DNA from: Actinacidiphila epipremni
GTDB lineage: Bacteria > Actinomycetota > Actinomycetes > Streptomycetales > Streptomycetaceae
Assembly: GCF_012034175.1 (NCBI RefSeq)
Contig: NZ_JAATEJ010000002.1
Coordinates: 186,001-250,000, forward strand
Direction of reading: 5' to 3'
Length of the DNA stretch: 64,000 nt
Shown here in pieces: positions 53,939 to 64,000 of this stretch; the stretch's first letter is position 1; each line of letters starts with the position of its first letter. Position numbers and translations under genes: made by a program. A model generated the notes under the pieces. The model was given only the letters and a program-made list of their open reading frames with translations, was not told where the DNA came from and did not search any database.

Positions 53939-54529
53939 ATGACGCTCGCGCTCGACCCCGCCGCCCAGGACCTGCTCTTCCGCGAGGCCCGCACCGCCAA
54001 CACCTTCACCGACGAGCCGGTGACCGACGAGCAGGTCCAGGCGATCTACGACCTGGTCAAGTACGCCCCCACCGCCTTCAACCAGCAGCCGCTGCGGGTG
54101 GTCCTGGTCCGCTCCGCCGAGGGCCGGGCGCGCCTGGTGCAGCACATGGCCGGCGGCAACCAGCCCAAGACCTCGACCGCCCCGCTGGTGGCGATCCTGG
54201 CCGCGGACAACGAGTTCCACGAGGAGCTGCCGACCGTCTTCCCGGTCTACCCGCAGGCCAAGGACCTCTTCGCCGAGCGCCCGGTGCGCGAGAAGTCCGC
54301 GGCGCTGAACGCCGCCTTGCAGGTCGGCTACTTCATCATCGGCGTGCGCGCGGCGGGCCTGGCGGCCGGCCCGATGACCGGCTTCGACGCCGACGGCATC
54401 AACAAGGAGTTCTTCGCCGACGGCGCCCACTCGGTGCTGGCCGTGGTCAACATCGGCAAGCCCGGCGAGGACGCCTGGTTCCCGCGCAACCCGCGGCTGT
54501 CCTACGACGAGGTCGTCAGCACCGTCTGA
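53939..54529 (+). CDS. Nitroreductase-family flavoenzyme, RutE-like (malonic semialdehyde reductase)
   Basis: 196 residues, the same length as E. coli RutE. The pattern FREARTANTFTDEPVTDEQV, APTAFNQQPLRVVLV and NAALQVGYFIIGVRAAGLAAGPMTGFD is characteristic of the family: FMN binding by the N-terminal Arg and the SAFNQQP-like loop. The predicted reaction is NADPH-dependent reduction of malonic semialdehyde to 3-hydroxypropionate, or of related carbonyl/nitro substrates. The ATG at 53939 has AGAGG 6 bases upstream; the longer upstream frame does not look conserved. No other rut genes are near, so a general role is possible. Confidence 0.9.
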   Translation: MTLALDPAAQDLLFREARTANTFTDEPVTDEQVQAIYDLVKYAPTAFNQQPLRVVLVRSAEGRARLVQHMAGGNQPKTSTAPLVAILAADNEFHEELPTVFPVYPQAKDLFAERPVREKSAALNAALQVGYFIIGVRAAGLAAGPMTGFDADGINKEFFADGAHSVLAVVNIGKPGEDAWFPRNPRLSYDEVVSTV

Positions 54530-54567
54530 CCCCGCCGCACCCGGCGGTACCCCGCCGCCATCCCCCG

Positions 54568-55131
54568 CTACTGGCCGCCGCGCTCCTTGAGCGCCGCGGC
54601 CAGCTGCGTGATCTGGGCGTCCGTGCCGGTGCCGAGCACCACCGTGGTGGCCTTGGCGTCCTTGCGCACCAGCGCGGTGTAGCGGGCGCTCTTCCAGCGC
54701 TCCCACACCACCCCGCCCGCGCTGACCGTACGGTCCCCGTCCCGGTGCGCGTTGAGTGTGACATCGGCGATGAAGGCGGCGGAGTCCCCGTTGCTCTGCT
54801 CGACGCCGACGTACTGGTTCGCGGTGTTGACGAAGCCGAGGTGCCACACGACCTGGTGCGGGTCGGTCGCGTCGAAGGTGTCGGACGTGGCGGTCCACTC
54901 CTTGCCCAGCCCCTCGGGCGCGGCGACCGGGTAGGGCGCGTAGCGCCGGGCCTGCTGGAGCGAGGCGGTGTAGTCGACCTTCAGCGAGGCGACCGGTGAG
55001 GCCTTGGAGTCGTGCGGGATGAAGACGTAGATGACGGCGACGACGACGCCGAGCACCACCAGGGACAGGACCAGGTCCCGCACGGTCTTGTTGCCACGCT
55101 TGTCTGCTGCCACGCCCCTATCGTCCCCCAT
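54568..55131 (-). CDS. DUF4245 membrane-anchored protein
   Basis: 187 residues: a short basic N-terminus, one transmembrane helix (LVLSLVVLGVVVAVIYVFIP, about residues 18-38) and an outside domain of about 145 residues with the DUF4245 pattern (YPVAAPEGLGKEWTATS, WHLGFVNTANQYVGVEQS). Function unknown; in Streptomyces it is next to glpX, to which this gene is divergent. The ATG at 55131 is chosen; a GTG at 55113 is an alternative. Confidence 0.85.
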   Translation of the reverse strand: MGDDRGVAADKRGNKTVRDLVLSLVVLGVVVAVIYVFIPHDSKASPVASLKVDYTASLQQARRYAPYPVAAPEGLGKEWTATSDTFDATDPHQVVWHLGFVNTANQYVGVEQSNGDSAAFIADVTLNAHRDGDRTVSAGGVVWERWKSARYTALVRKDAKATTVVLGTGTDAQITQLAAALKERGGQ

Positions 55132-55206
55132 GCCCCACCGCGTCCCGACCGCCGGGTCCCCGCCATGGGCGTCCGTACGGCCATGTACGCGTCCCACGGC
55201 GTGAAT

Positions 55207-55236
55207 CTGCTCATGTGACGAGCACACTGCTCATAT
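55207..55236. promoter_or_regulatory. Direct repeat CTGCTCATRT before glpX
   Basis: CTGCTCATGT (55207-55216) and CTGCTCATAT (55227-55236) are spaced by exactly 20 bases, i.e. two helix turns, in an AT-richer stretch 70-100 bases before glpX. The second copy overlaps a possible -10 (CATATAAG). A regulator binding on one face of DNA is possible. Confidence 0.35.
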
Positions 55237-55305
55237 AAGCGGGTACCCGATAAGGTCGCAGCACCCTCCATGACCGGCCGTCCTCGTACAGAAAGGTGCG
55301 CTGCG

Positions 55306-56403
55306 ATGACCGAACAGCCCGAAGACCTCGATCACGTCGACCACAACACCCCCGCCCAGGCCCCGCACGAGGGCAACCACCAGCATCTGCCGCCCGCGCT
55401 GGAGGTGGCCCCCGAGGCCCCGGACCGCAACCTCGCGCTCGAACTCGTCCGGGTCACCGAGGCCGCCGCGATGGCGGCCGGGCGGTGGGTCGGGCGCGGC
55501 GACAAGAACGGCGCCGACGGCGCGGCCGTGCGGGCCATGCGCACGCTGGTGCACACCGTGTCGATGAACGGCGTCGTGGTGATCGGCGAGGGCGAGAAGG
55601 ACGAGGCGCCGATGCTCTACAACGGGGAGCGGGTGGGCGACGGCACCGGTGCGGAGTGCGATGTCGCCGTGGACCCGGTGGACGGCACCACGCTGACCGC
55701 CAAGGGCATGCCCAACGCGGTGTCGGTGCTCGCGGTCGCCGAGCGCGGCACGATGTTCGACCCGTCGGCGGTCTTCTACATGGACAAGCTGGTGGCCGGG
55801 CCCGAGGCGGCGGAGTTCGTCGACATCACCGCGCCGCCGTCGGTCAACATCCGCCGGGTCGCCAAGGCCAAGGGCATCCCGGTGGAGAACGTCACGGTCG
55901 TGGTGCTGGACCGGCCGCGGCACGACGCGATCGTCAAGGAGATCCGGGAGACCGGCGCGCGGATCAAGTTCATCGCGGACGGCGACGTGGCCGGCGCGAT
56001 CATGGCGGTACGCGAGGGCACCGGCGTGGACCTGCTGCTGGGCATCGGCGGCACGCCCGAGGGCATCATCGCGGCCTGCGCGGTGGCGTGCCTGGGCGGC
56101 GTCATCCAGGGCAGGCTGTGGCCGAAGGACGAGGCCGAACGGCGCCGGGCGCTGGACGCCGGGCACGACCTGGACCGGGTGCTGACGACGTCGGACCTGG
56201 TCAGCGGGGAGAACGTCTTCTTCGTAGCGACCGGCGTGACCGACGGCGAGCTGCTGCGCGGGGTGCGCTACCGGCGGGAGACGGCGATGACGTCGTCGCT
56301 GGTGATGCGGTCGCGGTCCGGGACGATCCGGCAGATCGACTCCGAGCACCGGCTGTCGAAGCTGCGGGCGTACAGCGCGATCGACTTCGACCGGGCGCGC
56401 TGA
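55306..56403 (+). CDS. glpX: Fructose-1,6-bisphosphatase class II
   Basis: 365 residues. GlpX-type metal-dependent phosphatase of gluconeogenesis: [14 protein letters not shown] (metal site Glu/Asp), [17 protein letters not shown] (catalytic DPxDGTT), [33 protein letters not shown] and [17 protein letters not shown] are all present. Start is the ATG at 55306 with AAAGG 10 bases ahead; an upstream ATG at 55270 is not needed. The N-terminal 35 residues are acidic and His-rich and unlike the enterobacterial enzyme, which is common in Streptomyces. Confidence 0.96.
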   Translation: MTEQPEDLDHVDHNTPAQAPHEGNHQHLPPALEVAPEAPDRNLALELVRVTEAAAMAAGRWVGRGDKNGADGAAVRAMRTLVHTVSMNGVVVIGEGEKDEAPMLYNGERVGDGTGAECDVAVDPVDGTTLTAKGMPNAVSVLAVAERGTMFDPSAVFYMDKLVAGPEAAEFVDITAPPSVNIRRVAKAKGIPVENVTVVVLDRPRHDAIVKEIRETGARIKFIADGDVAGAIMAVREGTGVDLLLGIGGTPEGIIAACAVACLGGVIQGRLWPKDEAERRRALDAGHDLDRVLTTSDLVSGENVFFVATGVTDGELLRGVRYRRETAMTSSLVMRSRSGTIRQIDSEHRLSKLRAYSAIDFDRAR

Positions 56404-56481
56404 GGCCGGGCGCGCCGAGAGCGGTGCGCTGACGCCGGGTGCGCCGGGACCCGGCGCGCTGAGGCCGGGCGCCGCGCCCGC

Positions 56482-56570
56482 GACCGCCGCACGCACCTCC
56501 TGCCCGGACCCGGCCGCACCCGGGTCCCGGGCCCGGTGGGCTCCCGGGCAGGACGTGCGCCGCGGCGGTC
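56482..56570. terminator. Long hairpin between convergent glpX and whiB-like gene
   Basis: Arms of about 26 bp (56482-56507 and 56543-56570) pair with few mismatches: GACCGCCGC at the base and CCTGCCCGG at the top, with a smaller GC-rich stem inside. The right arm enters the last codons of the whiB-like gene. It is a likely bidirectional terminator. Confidence 0.6.
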
Positions 56571-56922
56571 AGCCCGCGACGGCTATCTGCGGGGCCGGGC
56601 GCTGCAGTTCGACCTCGCGGCGGCGTCTGCGGGCGAGCACCACCCGGCGCTCGGCGGCGGTCATGCCGCCCCACACTCCGTACGGCTCGGGCTGCGCGAG
56701 CGCGTGCTCGCGGCAGGCGAGCATCACCGGGCAGCGGGCGCACACGCGCTTGGCCGCTTCTTCGCGGGCCAGCCGGGCGGCGGTGGGCTCCTTCGACGGG
56801 GCGAAGAACAGCCCGGCCTCGTCGCTGCGGCATGCCGCGTCCGAGTGCCAGGGCCCGCCAAGATCGCGTGGATGACCTGGTGGAGTGGCCGGGTCCGTGA
56901 CGGGCTCGATCGGTTGAAGCAC
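56569..56922 (-). CDS. WhiB-family [4Fe-4S] regulator (Wbl)
   Basis: 117 residues. The four cluster ligands are C31, C61, C64 and C70 (CARCPVMLAC), followed by the GVWGG turn at 82-86 and a basic C-terminal stretch (RRVVLARRRRREVEL) for DNA contact. Wbl proteins bind σ factor and DNA and respond to NO or redox. The GTG at 56922 has AGGAG 6 bases upstream, which fixes the start. Location by glpX recalls WblI of S. coelicolor, but I do not assign a name. The upstream 310-bp region has three direct repeats. Confidence 0.93.
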   Translation of the reverse strand: MLQPIEPVTDPATPPGHPRDLGGPWHSDAACRSDEAGLFFAPSKEPTAARLAREEAAKRVCARCPVMLACREHALAQPEPYGVWGGMTAAERRVVLARRRRREVELQRPAPQIAVAG

Positions 56923-57109
56923 GGGAAACTCCTGACGACGGCTCGTGTCTGCCACGCTGGCCCGCGCCGACTGCTCCCCGTGCGCAGCGTGCGGCAGCGG
57001 CAGCGCGGCGGCGTGTCCCGTTCCCCTACCCGCTGTACGCGACTTCATGCGCACCGTGTTCACCTGTGGACAGTCACTGACACCCCCGCTGACCTGCGCT
57101 TGGCGTGAA

Positions 57110-57160
57110 CACGCACCACTCGTGGCGTACACACGCACCACAAGACCACTCACGCACCAC
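57110..57160 (-). repeat. Three direct repeats of CACGCACCAC upstream of the whiB-like gene
   Basis: Exact copies lie at 57110-57119, 57132-57141 and 57151-57160 (GTGGTGCGTG on the minus strand), spaced 22 and 19 bases. They are 190-240 bases before the whiB-like start, in the otherwise gene-free 56923-57232 region, and look like a cluster of operator sites. Confidence 0.5.
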
Positions 57161-57232
57161 ACTTCACCGGCCCGCGCGGAGCCCCCGGAGGGCCCTGAAG
57201 AGCCTTGGGGGGGCGCGTCCCGGCGGGGCGCC

Positions 57233-57982
57233 TCAGGCCTGCTTCTTCGTCCAGTCCTTGATGCGCTTGCCCCGCTTGGCCTTGGCCTCGACACCGCCCC
57301 AGAAGGCGAGTCCGTCGATACGGACCACGGGCGCGCCGGGGTCGGCGGATTCGTACGCCCGGACGTCGGAGCCGCCCATGATGCCGATGACGCCGCCGCC
57401 GCGCAGCGTCACGTTCTCCGGCAGCTTGATGCTGACGCCGCCCATGATGGCGGTGCAGTGGATGACCAACTCCGGTGCGGTGAAGGTGGCTTCGGAAAGG
57501 TCGATCTCGACGCCGCCCATGATGGCCACCGCGGTGATCTTGTGGCCGACCCGCCAGCGGCCCTTGCGCTCGGCGCCGCCGAGGATGCCGACCAGGTTGG
57601 GGTTCTCGCCGCCGCCGTCGGTCGGGTAGCCGCGCGGGGTGGGCGCGGCGGCCGGGGCGGACGCGTTGCCGGCCGGCAGGTCCCGTACCAGCGGCTCCAG
57701 TTCGCCCATGGTCTTGGCCGCGTAGAGCCGGTCCAGGCGCTCGGAGTGCTCGGCGGCGTCGAGCCGGCCCTCGGCCAGGGCCTCGCGCAGGATGTCGGCG
57801 ACCCGGTCGCGGTCGGCGTCCGAGGCGCGCAGGCCGGCACCGGGCGCCCCCGGCACGGGAGCCGCGGGGGCCACGGGGGCCGCCGGCGCGGGAGCCGCGG
57901 GGGCCGCCACGGCCGGCTCCGCCGGGCGCCGTTCGGGCTCGGCGGGCGCTTGCGCGGGCTTCTGGAGCTGGGATTCGTCCAC
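57233..57982 (-). CDS. DUF1707 (SHOCT-like) protein with LiaF-like C-terminal domain
   Basis: 249 residues. An Ala/Pro-rich N-terminus (about 1-50) precedes the DUF1707 motif LRASDADRDRVADILREALAEGRLD...ERLDRLYAAKTMGEL (about 52-98), then a β-solenoid-like LiaF C-terminal domain with repeated IMGG turns (VAIMGGVEIDL, AIMGGVSIKL, GIMGGSDV). No membrane segment. Proteins of this kind are thought to take part in envelope-stress sensing; the role here is not known. Confidence 0.88.
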   Translation of the reverse strand: MDESQLQKPAQAPAEPERRPAEPAVAAPAAPAPAAPVAPAAPVPGAPGAGLRASDADRDRVADILREALAEGRLDAAEHSERLDRLYAAKTMGELEPLVRDLPAGNASAPAAAPTPRGYPTDGGGENPNLVGILGGAERKGRWRVGHKITAVAIMGGVEIDLSEATFTAPELVIHCTAIMGGVSIKLPENVTLRGGGVIGIMGGSDVRAYESADPGAPVVRIDGLAFWGGVEAKAKRGKRIKDWTKKQA

Positions 57983-58184
57983 GCCTCAACGGTACACAGA
58001 CGCGATAGATCGCGACCACCCCGGGAACGGCCGGAGCCGACCCCCATCCGCCCCCTAGGGGACGCGGCCTCCGGGGGGCCGCCGCCTCCGGGATGAGCCG
58101 GACCTCACAGGCGGCGGAGCCGGCGGACGCTTCTATGCTGGAGGGCGCTTCAGCGACGACGCAGCCGAGTGAGGAATGCCCCTT

Positions 58185-59840
<1,656 letters not shown>

Positions 59841-59993
59841 CGGGTTGCGTTCATGTACGCGATGCTGACCGGCCGTCAACTCCGGCTCTGGCGTTCCCCA
59901 AACGGGGCGTAAGGGGTGGTGGGGGCGGCCGAGTTGCGCTGCGGGCGGGCGGGCCGGTATCCACAGCGAAGACGCTGGGGAGGGTGGTGCGCC

Positions 59994-60887
59994 ATGGCCG
60001 GTCTGACGAACACGGTTCGCAGGTCCGCGGGTGGACGGTTGTGGAAGCAGGCCACGCACATCGAGCTGATGCACCGTTCGATGGGTTTCGCCGCGCTGGG
60101 CTTCGTGACGCTCATGCCGCTGCTGGTGGTGGTCGCCGCCGCCACGCCGTGGGAGCACCGGCCGGGCTTCGCGCAGTGGGTCGTGGACGGCATGGGTCTT
60201 GACCCGGACGGCGCGCACCGGCTGCGGACGCTCTTCGCGGCGCCCCGGACCGTGCTGAGCGCCACCAGCGCGTGGAGCCTGGCGTCGCTGGCGTACTTCG
60301 GGCTGTCCTTCGTGGCGAGCGTGGAGACCGGCTACCGCAAGATCTGGGACCAGCCGTCCGGGCCCTGGCACCGCGACTGGCGGCGCACGGTGTGGCTGGC
60401 GGTGCTGACCGCGTATCTGTTCAGCGAGTCGCAGAGCGCCGCCGCCATGGGCAGCGGCCTGGCCGAGCGCGGCGCCCGTATCGCGGTGACCTTCGTGCTC
60501 GGGGTGTGCTTCTTCGCGTGGGGCCAGAGCTTCCTGCTGTACGGGGCGGTCCGCTTCCGCACCGCGCTGCCGGGGGCGGTCTTCACGATGCTGGGCCTGG
60601 CGGGGCTGCGGGTCTTCTCGCAGCTGTTCTTCGCCGGGCTGATGGTCAGCAACGGCGACGCGTACGGCCCGGTCGGCACCGTGCTGACGGTCGTGACGTG
60701 GCTGGTGGGCGTCGGCTTCGTGGTCTTCGGGGGCGCGCTGCTGGGCCGGCACCTGCGGGACGTGCGCATCCTGCGGCGCGGCGCGGAGATCCCCCGGCCG
60801 CGGCAGGAGGGCTGGCTGGAGGACCCGGAGGAGGCCGTGCCCGGCGTGCGGTGGCGCTCAGACGGCGCGGGCGGCGCGATCGACTGA
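59994..60887 (+). CDS. YihY/YhjD/BrkB-family membrane protein
   Basis: 297 residues with about six transmembrane helices (FAALGFVTLMPLLVVVAAA, LASLAYFGLSFVASVE, VTFVLGVCFFAWGQSFLLYG, FTMLGLAGLRVFSQLFFAGL, VVTWLVGVGFVVFGGALLG). It fits the YihY/virulence factor BrkB family, whose role is unsettled. The ATG at 59994 has GGGAGGG 10 bases upstream. It lies between the two fumarase genes on the same strand. Confidence 0.8.
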   Translation: MAGLTNTVRRSAGGRLWKQATHIELMHRSMGFAALGFVTLMPLLVVVAAATPWEHRPGFAQWVVDGMGLDPDGAHRLRTLFAAPRTVLSATSAWSLASLAYFGLSFVASVETGYRKIWDQPSGPWHRDWRRTVWLAVLTAYLFSESQSAAAMGSGLAERGARIAVTFVLGVCFFAWGQSFLLYGAVRFRTALPGAVFTMLGLAGLRVFSQLFFAGLMVSNGDAYGPVGTVLTVVTWLVGVGFVVFGGALLGRHLRDVRILRRGAEIPRPRQEGWLEDPEEAVPGVRWRSDGAGGAID

Positions 60888-61013
60888 CGCCGGGCCGGTG
60901 GGCGGGCCCGCGCGACCCCGCGCGCCCCCCTGAGCCGCCGGTGATCCGCCGGTGATCCGCCCGGCGGGCCCGGCGAGGGGAACAAAGCCCCGCCGCGGGG
61001 CACTGTTATAGGT

Positions 61014-62399
61014 ATGGACGACTACCGGGTCGAGCACGACTCCATGGGCGAGGTCAGGGTGCCCGCCGCCGCGAAATGGCGGGCGCAGACGCAGCGGGCG
61101 GTGGAGAACTTCCCGATCTCCGGCCGCCCGCTGGAGAGAGCCCACATCGAGGCGCTGGCCCGGATCAAGGCCGCCGCGGCCAAGGTGAACGCGGCGCTCG
61201 GCGTGCTGGACAAGGACGTGGCCGAGGCGATCGCCGAGGCCGCCGAGGAGGTCGCGGCCGGCCGCCACGACGAGCACTTCCCGGTGGACGTCTTCCAGAC
61301 CGGCTCGGGCACCTCGTCCAACATGAACGCCAACGAGGTCATCGCGACGCTCGCCGCCGAGCGGCTGGGCCGCCCGGTGCACCCCAACGACGACGTCAAC
61401 GCCAGCCAGTCCTCCAACGACGTCTTTCCCTCCTCGCTGCACATCGCCGCGACCGCCGCCGTGACCGGCGACCTGATCCCGGCGCTCACCCGGCTGGCGG
61501 AATCCCTGGAGCGCAAGTCCGTCGAGTTCGCCGACGTGGTGAAGTCCGGGCGCACCCATCTGATGGACGCCACGCCCGTCACCCTCGGCCAGGAGTTCGG
61601 CGGGTACGCGGCGCAGGTGCGCTACGGCATCGAGCGGCTCGGCGCGTCGCTGCCGCGGCTGGCGGAGCTGCCACTGGGCGGCACGGCGGTCGGCACCGGC
61701 ATCAACACCCCGCCCGGCTTCGCCGCCGCGGTGATCGCCGAGGTCGCCCGCAGCACCGGGCTGCCGCTGACCGAGGCGCGCGACCACTTCGAGGCGCAGG
61801 GCGCCCGGGACGGCGTCGTGGAGACCTCCGGGCAACTGCGGACCATCGCGGTGGGCCTGACGAAGATCGCCAACGACCTGCGCTGGATGGCCTCGGGCCC
61901 GCGGACGGGCCTGGCCGAGATCGCGCTGCCGGACCTCCAGCCCGGCTCGTCGATCATGCCGGGCAAGGTCAACCCGGTCGTGCCGGAGGCGGTGCTGATG
62001 GTGGCCGCGCAGGTGATCGGCAACGACACGACGGTCACGGTCGCGGGCGCGGCCGGCAACTTCGAGCTCAACGTGATGCTGCCGGTCATCGCGCGCAACG
62101 TGCTGGAGTCGGTGCGGCTGCTGGCGAACGTCAGCCGGCTGCTGGCCGACCGCACGATCGACGGCATCACCGCGAACGCCGAACGGGCCCGCGAGTACGC
62201 CGAGTCCTCGCCGTCCGTCGTCACCCCGCTGAACAGGTACATCGGCTACGAGGAGGCCGCGAAGGTCGCCAAGCGGGCGCTCGCCGAGCGCATCACGATC
62301 CGGCAAGCCGTCCTGGACGGCGGCTACGTCGAGCGCGGGCTGCTGACGGAGCGGCAGCTCGACGACGCACTCGACGTGTTGCGTATGACCCGCCCGTGA
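61014..62399 (+). CDS. fumC: Fumarate hydratase class II
   Basis: 461 residues, a homotetrameric aspartase/fumarase-superfamily enzyme. Signature [16 protein letters not shown] near residue 315; the substrate loops [14 protein letters not shown] and [14 protein letters not shown] and the catalytic His region [15 protein letters not shown] are complete. It catalyses fumarate to malate without Fe-S cluster, useful when the class I enzyme is damaged by oxygen. Start at the ATG 61014. Confidence 0.97.
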   Translation: MDDYRVEHDSMGEVRVPAAAKWRAQTQRAVENFPISGRPLERAHIEALARIKAAAAKVNAALGVLDKDVAEAIAEAAEEVAAGRHDEHFPVDVFQTGSGTSSNMNANEVIATLAAERLGRPVHPNDDVNASQSSNDVFPSSLHIAATAAVTGDLIPALTRLAESLERKSVEFADVVKSGRTHLMDATPVTLGQEFGGYAAQVRYGIERLGASLPRLAELPLGGTAVGTGINTPPGFAAAVIAEVARSTGLPLTEARDHFEAQGARDGVVETSGQLRTIAVGLTKIANDLRWMASGPRTGLAEIALPDLQPGSSIMPGKVNPVVPEAVLMVAAQVIGNDTTVTVAGAAGNFELNVMLPVIARNVLESVRLLANVSRLLADRTIDGITANAERAREYAESSPSVVTPLNRYIGYEEAAKVAKRALAERITIRQAVLDGGYVERGLLTERQLDDALDVLRMTRP

Positions 62400-62422
62400 C
62401 GTGTGATCCGTAAGCTCTGTTC

Positions 62423-63136
62423 ATGACAGCCCGAACCGAGACGGGGGCAGCGGCCCCGGCAGGAGACCCGCAAAGGCGGTTCTGGACGCCCGGCGACCAT
62501 GTGCTGTGGCGCTACCGCGGCAACGGCACGGACGAGGTGCACATCGCCCGCCCGGTCACCGTGGTGCGCGACGACGAGGACCTGCTCGCGGTGTGGATGG
62601 CGCCCGGCACCGACGTGGTGCGGCCGGTGATCGCGGACGGCACCCCGGTGCACCGCGAGCCGCTGCAGACCCGGTACGTCAAGCCGCGCTCCACGCGGGT
62701 GGAGAAGTGGTGGGGCGCCGGGGTGCTCAAACTCGCCCGTCCGGGTGAGCCGTGGTCGGTATGGCTGTTCTGGGACCAGGACTGGCGGTTCCGCAACTGG
62801 TACGTGAACCTGGAGGAGCCGCTGCGCCGCTGGTCCGGCGGGGTGGACTCGGTCGACCACTTCCTGGACATCGCGGTGCGCCAGGACCGCAGCTGGCGCT
62901 GGCTGGACGAGGACGAGTTCGCGCAGGCGCAGTCCGACGGGCTGATGCCGCCGGCGCTGGCCGCCCGGGTGCGGCGCGACGGGCGGCGCGCGGTGGCGGC
63001 GATCACCGCCTGGGGCCCGCCGTTCAGCGACGGCTGGCCGGACTGGCGGCCCGACCCGCGCTGGCCGGTGCCGGCGCTGCCGGCCGACTGGGGCCGGCGC
63101 GCCCCGGACGTCCGGCGGGCGAGACGATCCGCCTGA
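62423..63136 (+). CDS. DUF402 protein (FomD-like)
   Basis: 237 residues. DUF402 pattern: VLWRYRGNGTDEVHIARPVTVVRDD, KWWGAGVLKLARPG, and the metal-site segment WYVNLEEPLRRWSGGVDSVDHFLDIAV (Asp/Glu residues that in FomD bind Mn/Co). Members hydrolyse nucleotide esters or diphosphates; the substrate is unknown here. Located 23 bp after fumC, possibly co-transcribed. Confidence 0.88.
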   Translation: MTARTETGAAAPAGDPQRRFWTPGDHVLWRYRGNGTDEVHIARPVTVVRDDEDLLAVWMAPGTDVVRPVIADGTPVHREPLQTRYVKPRSTRVEKWWGAGVLKLARPGEPWSVWLFWDQDWRFRNWYVNLEEPLRRWSGGVDSVDHFLDIAVRQDRSWRWLDEDEFAQAQSDGLMPPALAARVRRDGRRAVAAITAWGPPFSDGWPDWRPDPRWPVPALPADWGRRAPDVRRARRSA

Positions 63137-63353
63137 ACCCCTTGTTGCGCCCCGGACCGGCAACCGTAGGATCGGTGTCGCGTTGCATCGCACAAACGTC
63201 GATCACGGCCTAGAGTTTGACGCCGCGTCACCGGTGCGCCCGGTGGACGCCGGGCCCCGTAAGGCCCCGCGCCCGTACCACCGGACGGCCCGGCAGCACC
63301 GCGTCACCAGCGAAGCCAGCGAACAGCAGCAGCAGTCAGGGAGGCCCTGGACA

Positions 63354-64000
63354 GTGGGAACCGGCGGCGACGAGCGCGAGGGGCCAGACGGTCCGAGCGG
63401 TCTTGACGGGCTGGACGTGCCGGGCGGCTTCGACGAGCCCGGCGACCTGGACGTCCCGGCCGACCCCCGGCCGTGGGGCCGGCAGGAGCAGGCCGCGGCG
63501 TTCGACGCGATCGGCGACCGCTACGACGAGGCCTTCCCGACCAAGCAGAGCCAGCTGGCGGCCGGCGACTGGCTGGCCGCCGCGCTGCCGCCGGCCTCCC
63601 GGGTGCTGGACCTCGGCTGCGGCACGGGCGTGCCGACCGCCCGCCGGCTGGTGGACGCCGGCCACCACGTCACCGGCGTCGACCTGTCCGCCGGGATGCT
63701 GGAGCTGGCCAGGGCGAATGTGCCGGAGGGCGAGTTCGTGCAGGCCGACATCGCCGACCTGCCGCCCGGGCCGCCGCTGGAGCCGGGCTCCTTCGCCGGT
63801 GTCGCGGCCTTCTTCTCGCTGCTGATGCTGCGCCGCTCCGAGATCCCGCCGGCGCTGCGGGCGGTGCACGAGCTGCTGGCGCCCGGCGGGCTGCTGGCGC
63901 TGTCGATGGTCGAGGCCGACGTGGACGACGTGCCGATCCCGTTCCTCGGGCACACCATCCGGGTATCGGGTTATCTACGTGATGACCTGCGGCAGATCGT
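63354..64000 (+). CDS. Class I SAM-dependent methyltransferase (3'-truncated by window)
   Basis: At least 215 residues; the frame is open to the window end. The GTG at 63354 has GGGAGG 9 bases upstream. After an acidic Gly/Asp-rich N-terminus (about 45 residues) the methyltransferase fold begins: AAAFDAIGDRYDEAFP, motif I VLDLGCGTGVPTARRL, GHHVTGVDLSAGMLELAR, FVQADIADLP, and LAPGGLLALSM. Cytoplasmic; substrate unknown. Confidence 0.9.
   Translation, partial: MGTGGDEREGPDGPSGLDGLDVPGGFDEPGDLDVPADPRPWGRQEQAAAFDAIGDRYDEAFPTKQSQLAAGDWLAAALPPASRVLDLGCGTGVPTARRLVDAGHHVTGVDLSAGMLELARANVPEGEFVQADIADLPPGPPLEPGSFAGVAAFFSLLMLRRSEIPPALRAVHELLAPGGLLALSMVEADVDDVPIPFLGHTIRVSGYLRDDLRQI

Overview
The window is high-GC (about 70% or more) actinobacterial DNA, almost certainly from a Streptomyces or a close relative in the Streptomycetaceae. 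The signs are very high third-position GC, GTG and TTG starts behind GGAGG-type ribosome sites, many 4-bp ATGA/GTGA stop-start overlaps, and typical families: a SARP regulator, a WhiB-like protein, DUF1707, DUF4245, DUF6542, polyphosphate glucokinase, and very large secreted LamG/RHS proteins.

Layout. (1) 1-12.4 kb: the tail of a DHA2-type drug efflux transporter, then a minus-strand module of a secreted LamG/DNRLRE protein, a 2198-residue RHS (YD-repeat) protein with a hydrophobic C-terminal tail, and a small membrane protein placed like an immunity gene. (2) 12.5-17.1 kb: an archaeal-type ATPase, an aldo/keto reductase, and a coupled pair made of an acyl-CoA-dehydrogenase/histidine-phosphatase chimera and an unknown protein. 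(3) 17.3-31.0 kb: one minus-strand, almost fully translationally coupled operon that looks like a ribosomal peptide (RiPP) cluster. In transcription order it encodes a small acidic peptide resembling the 'aroma-sacti' family, a SARP/AfsR regulator, a 46-residue precursor-like peptide ending in a Cys/Asn/Ser core, two intergenic hairpins, a glycosyltransferase fused to DUF6895, a radical SAM enzyme, a free DUF6895 protein, an MFS exporter, an adenylate-cyclase/AAA/TPR regulator, a subtilisin-like protease, a GAF protein and an ATP-grasp ligase. I do not recognise a characterised cluster with this composition.

(4) 31.6-48.3 kb: accessory DNA of lower and uneven GC. It holds a pentapeptide-type protein next to an orphan tail-like ORF, an hsdM fossil, two adjacent IS5-type insertion sequences, and a second LamG-RHS module. 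This second RHS protein ends in a HINT domain and an SCP1.201/DddA-like DNA deaminase toxin, and its gene overlaps an Imm1-type immunity gene by 4 bp. The LamG partner carries a one-base frameshift. A 23-bp perfect direct repeat of the ychF 3' end (32996-33018 and 48344-48366) brackets about 15.3 kb, as expected of an element integrated at the 3' end of ychF.

(5) 48.3-64 kb: conserved chromosomal core: ychF, a DUF6542 protein, ppgK, ispH, xseA, xseB, a RutE-like nitroreductase, a DUF4245 protein, glpX, a whiB-like gene, a DUF1707 protein, class I fumarase, a YihY-type membrane protein, fumC, a DUF402 protein and the start of a methyltransferase. From memory this order resembles the SCO5040-SCO5060 region of S. 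coelicolor, so the accessory DNA appears to sit beside a core locus at ychF.

The most promising undescribed biology is the RiPP-like operon. The two parallel LamG-RHS-toxin-immunity modules and the ychF island come next. All domain calls were made by eye from motifs; no database search was run.
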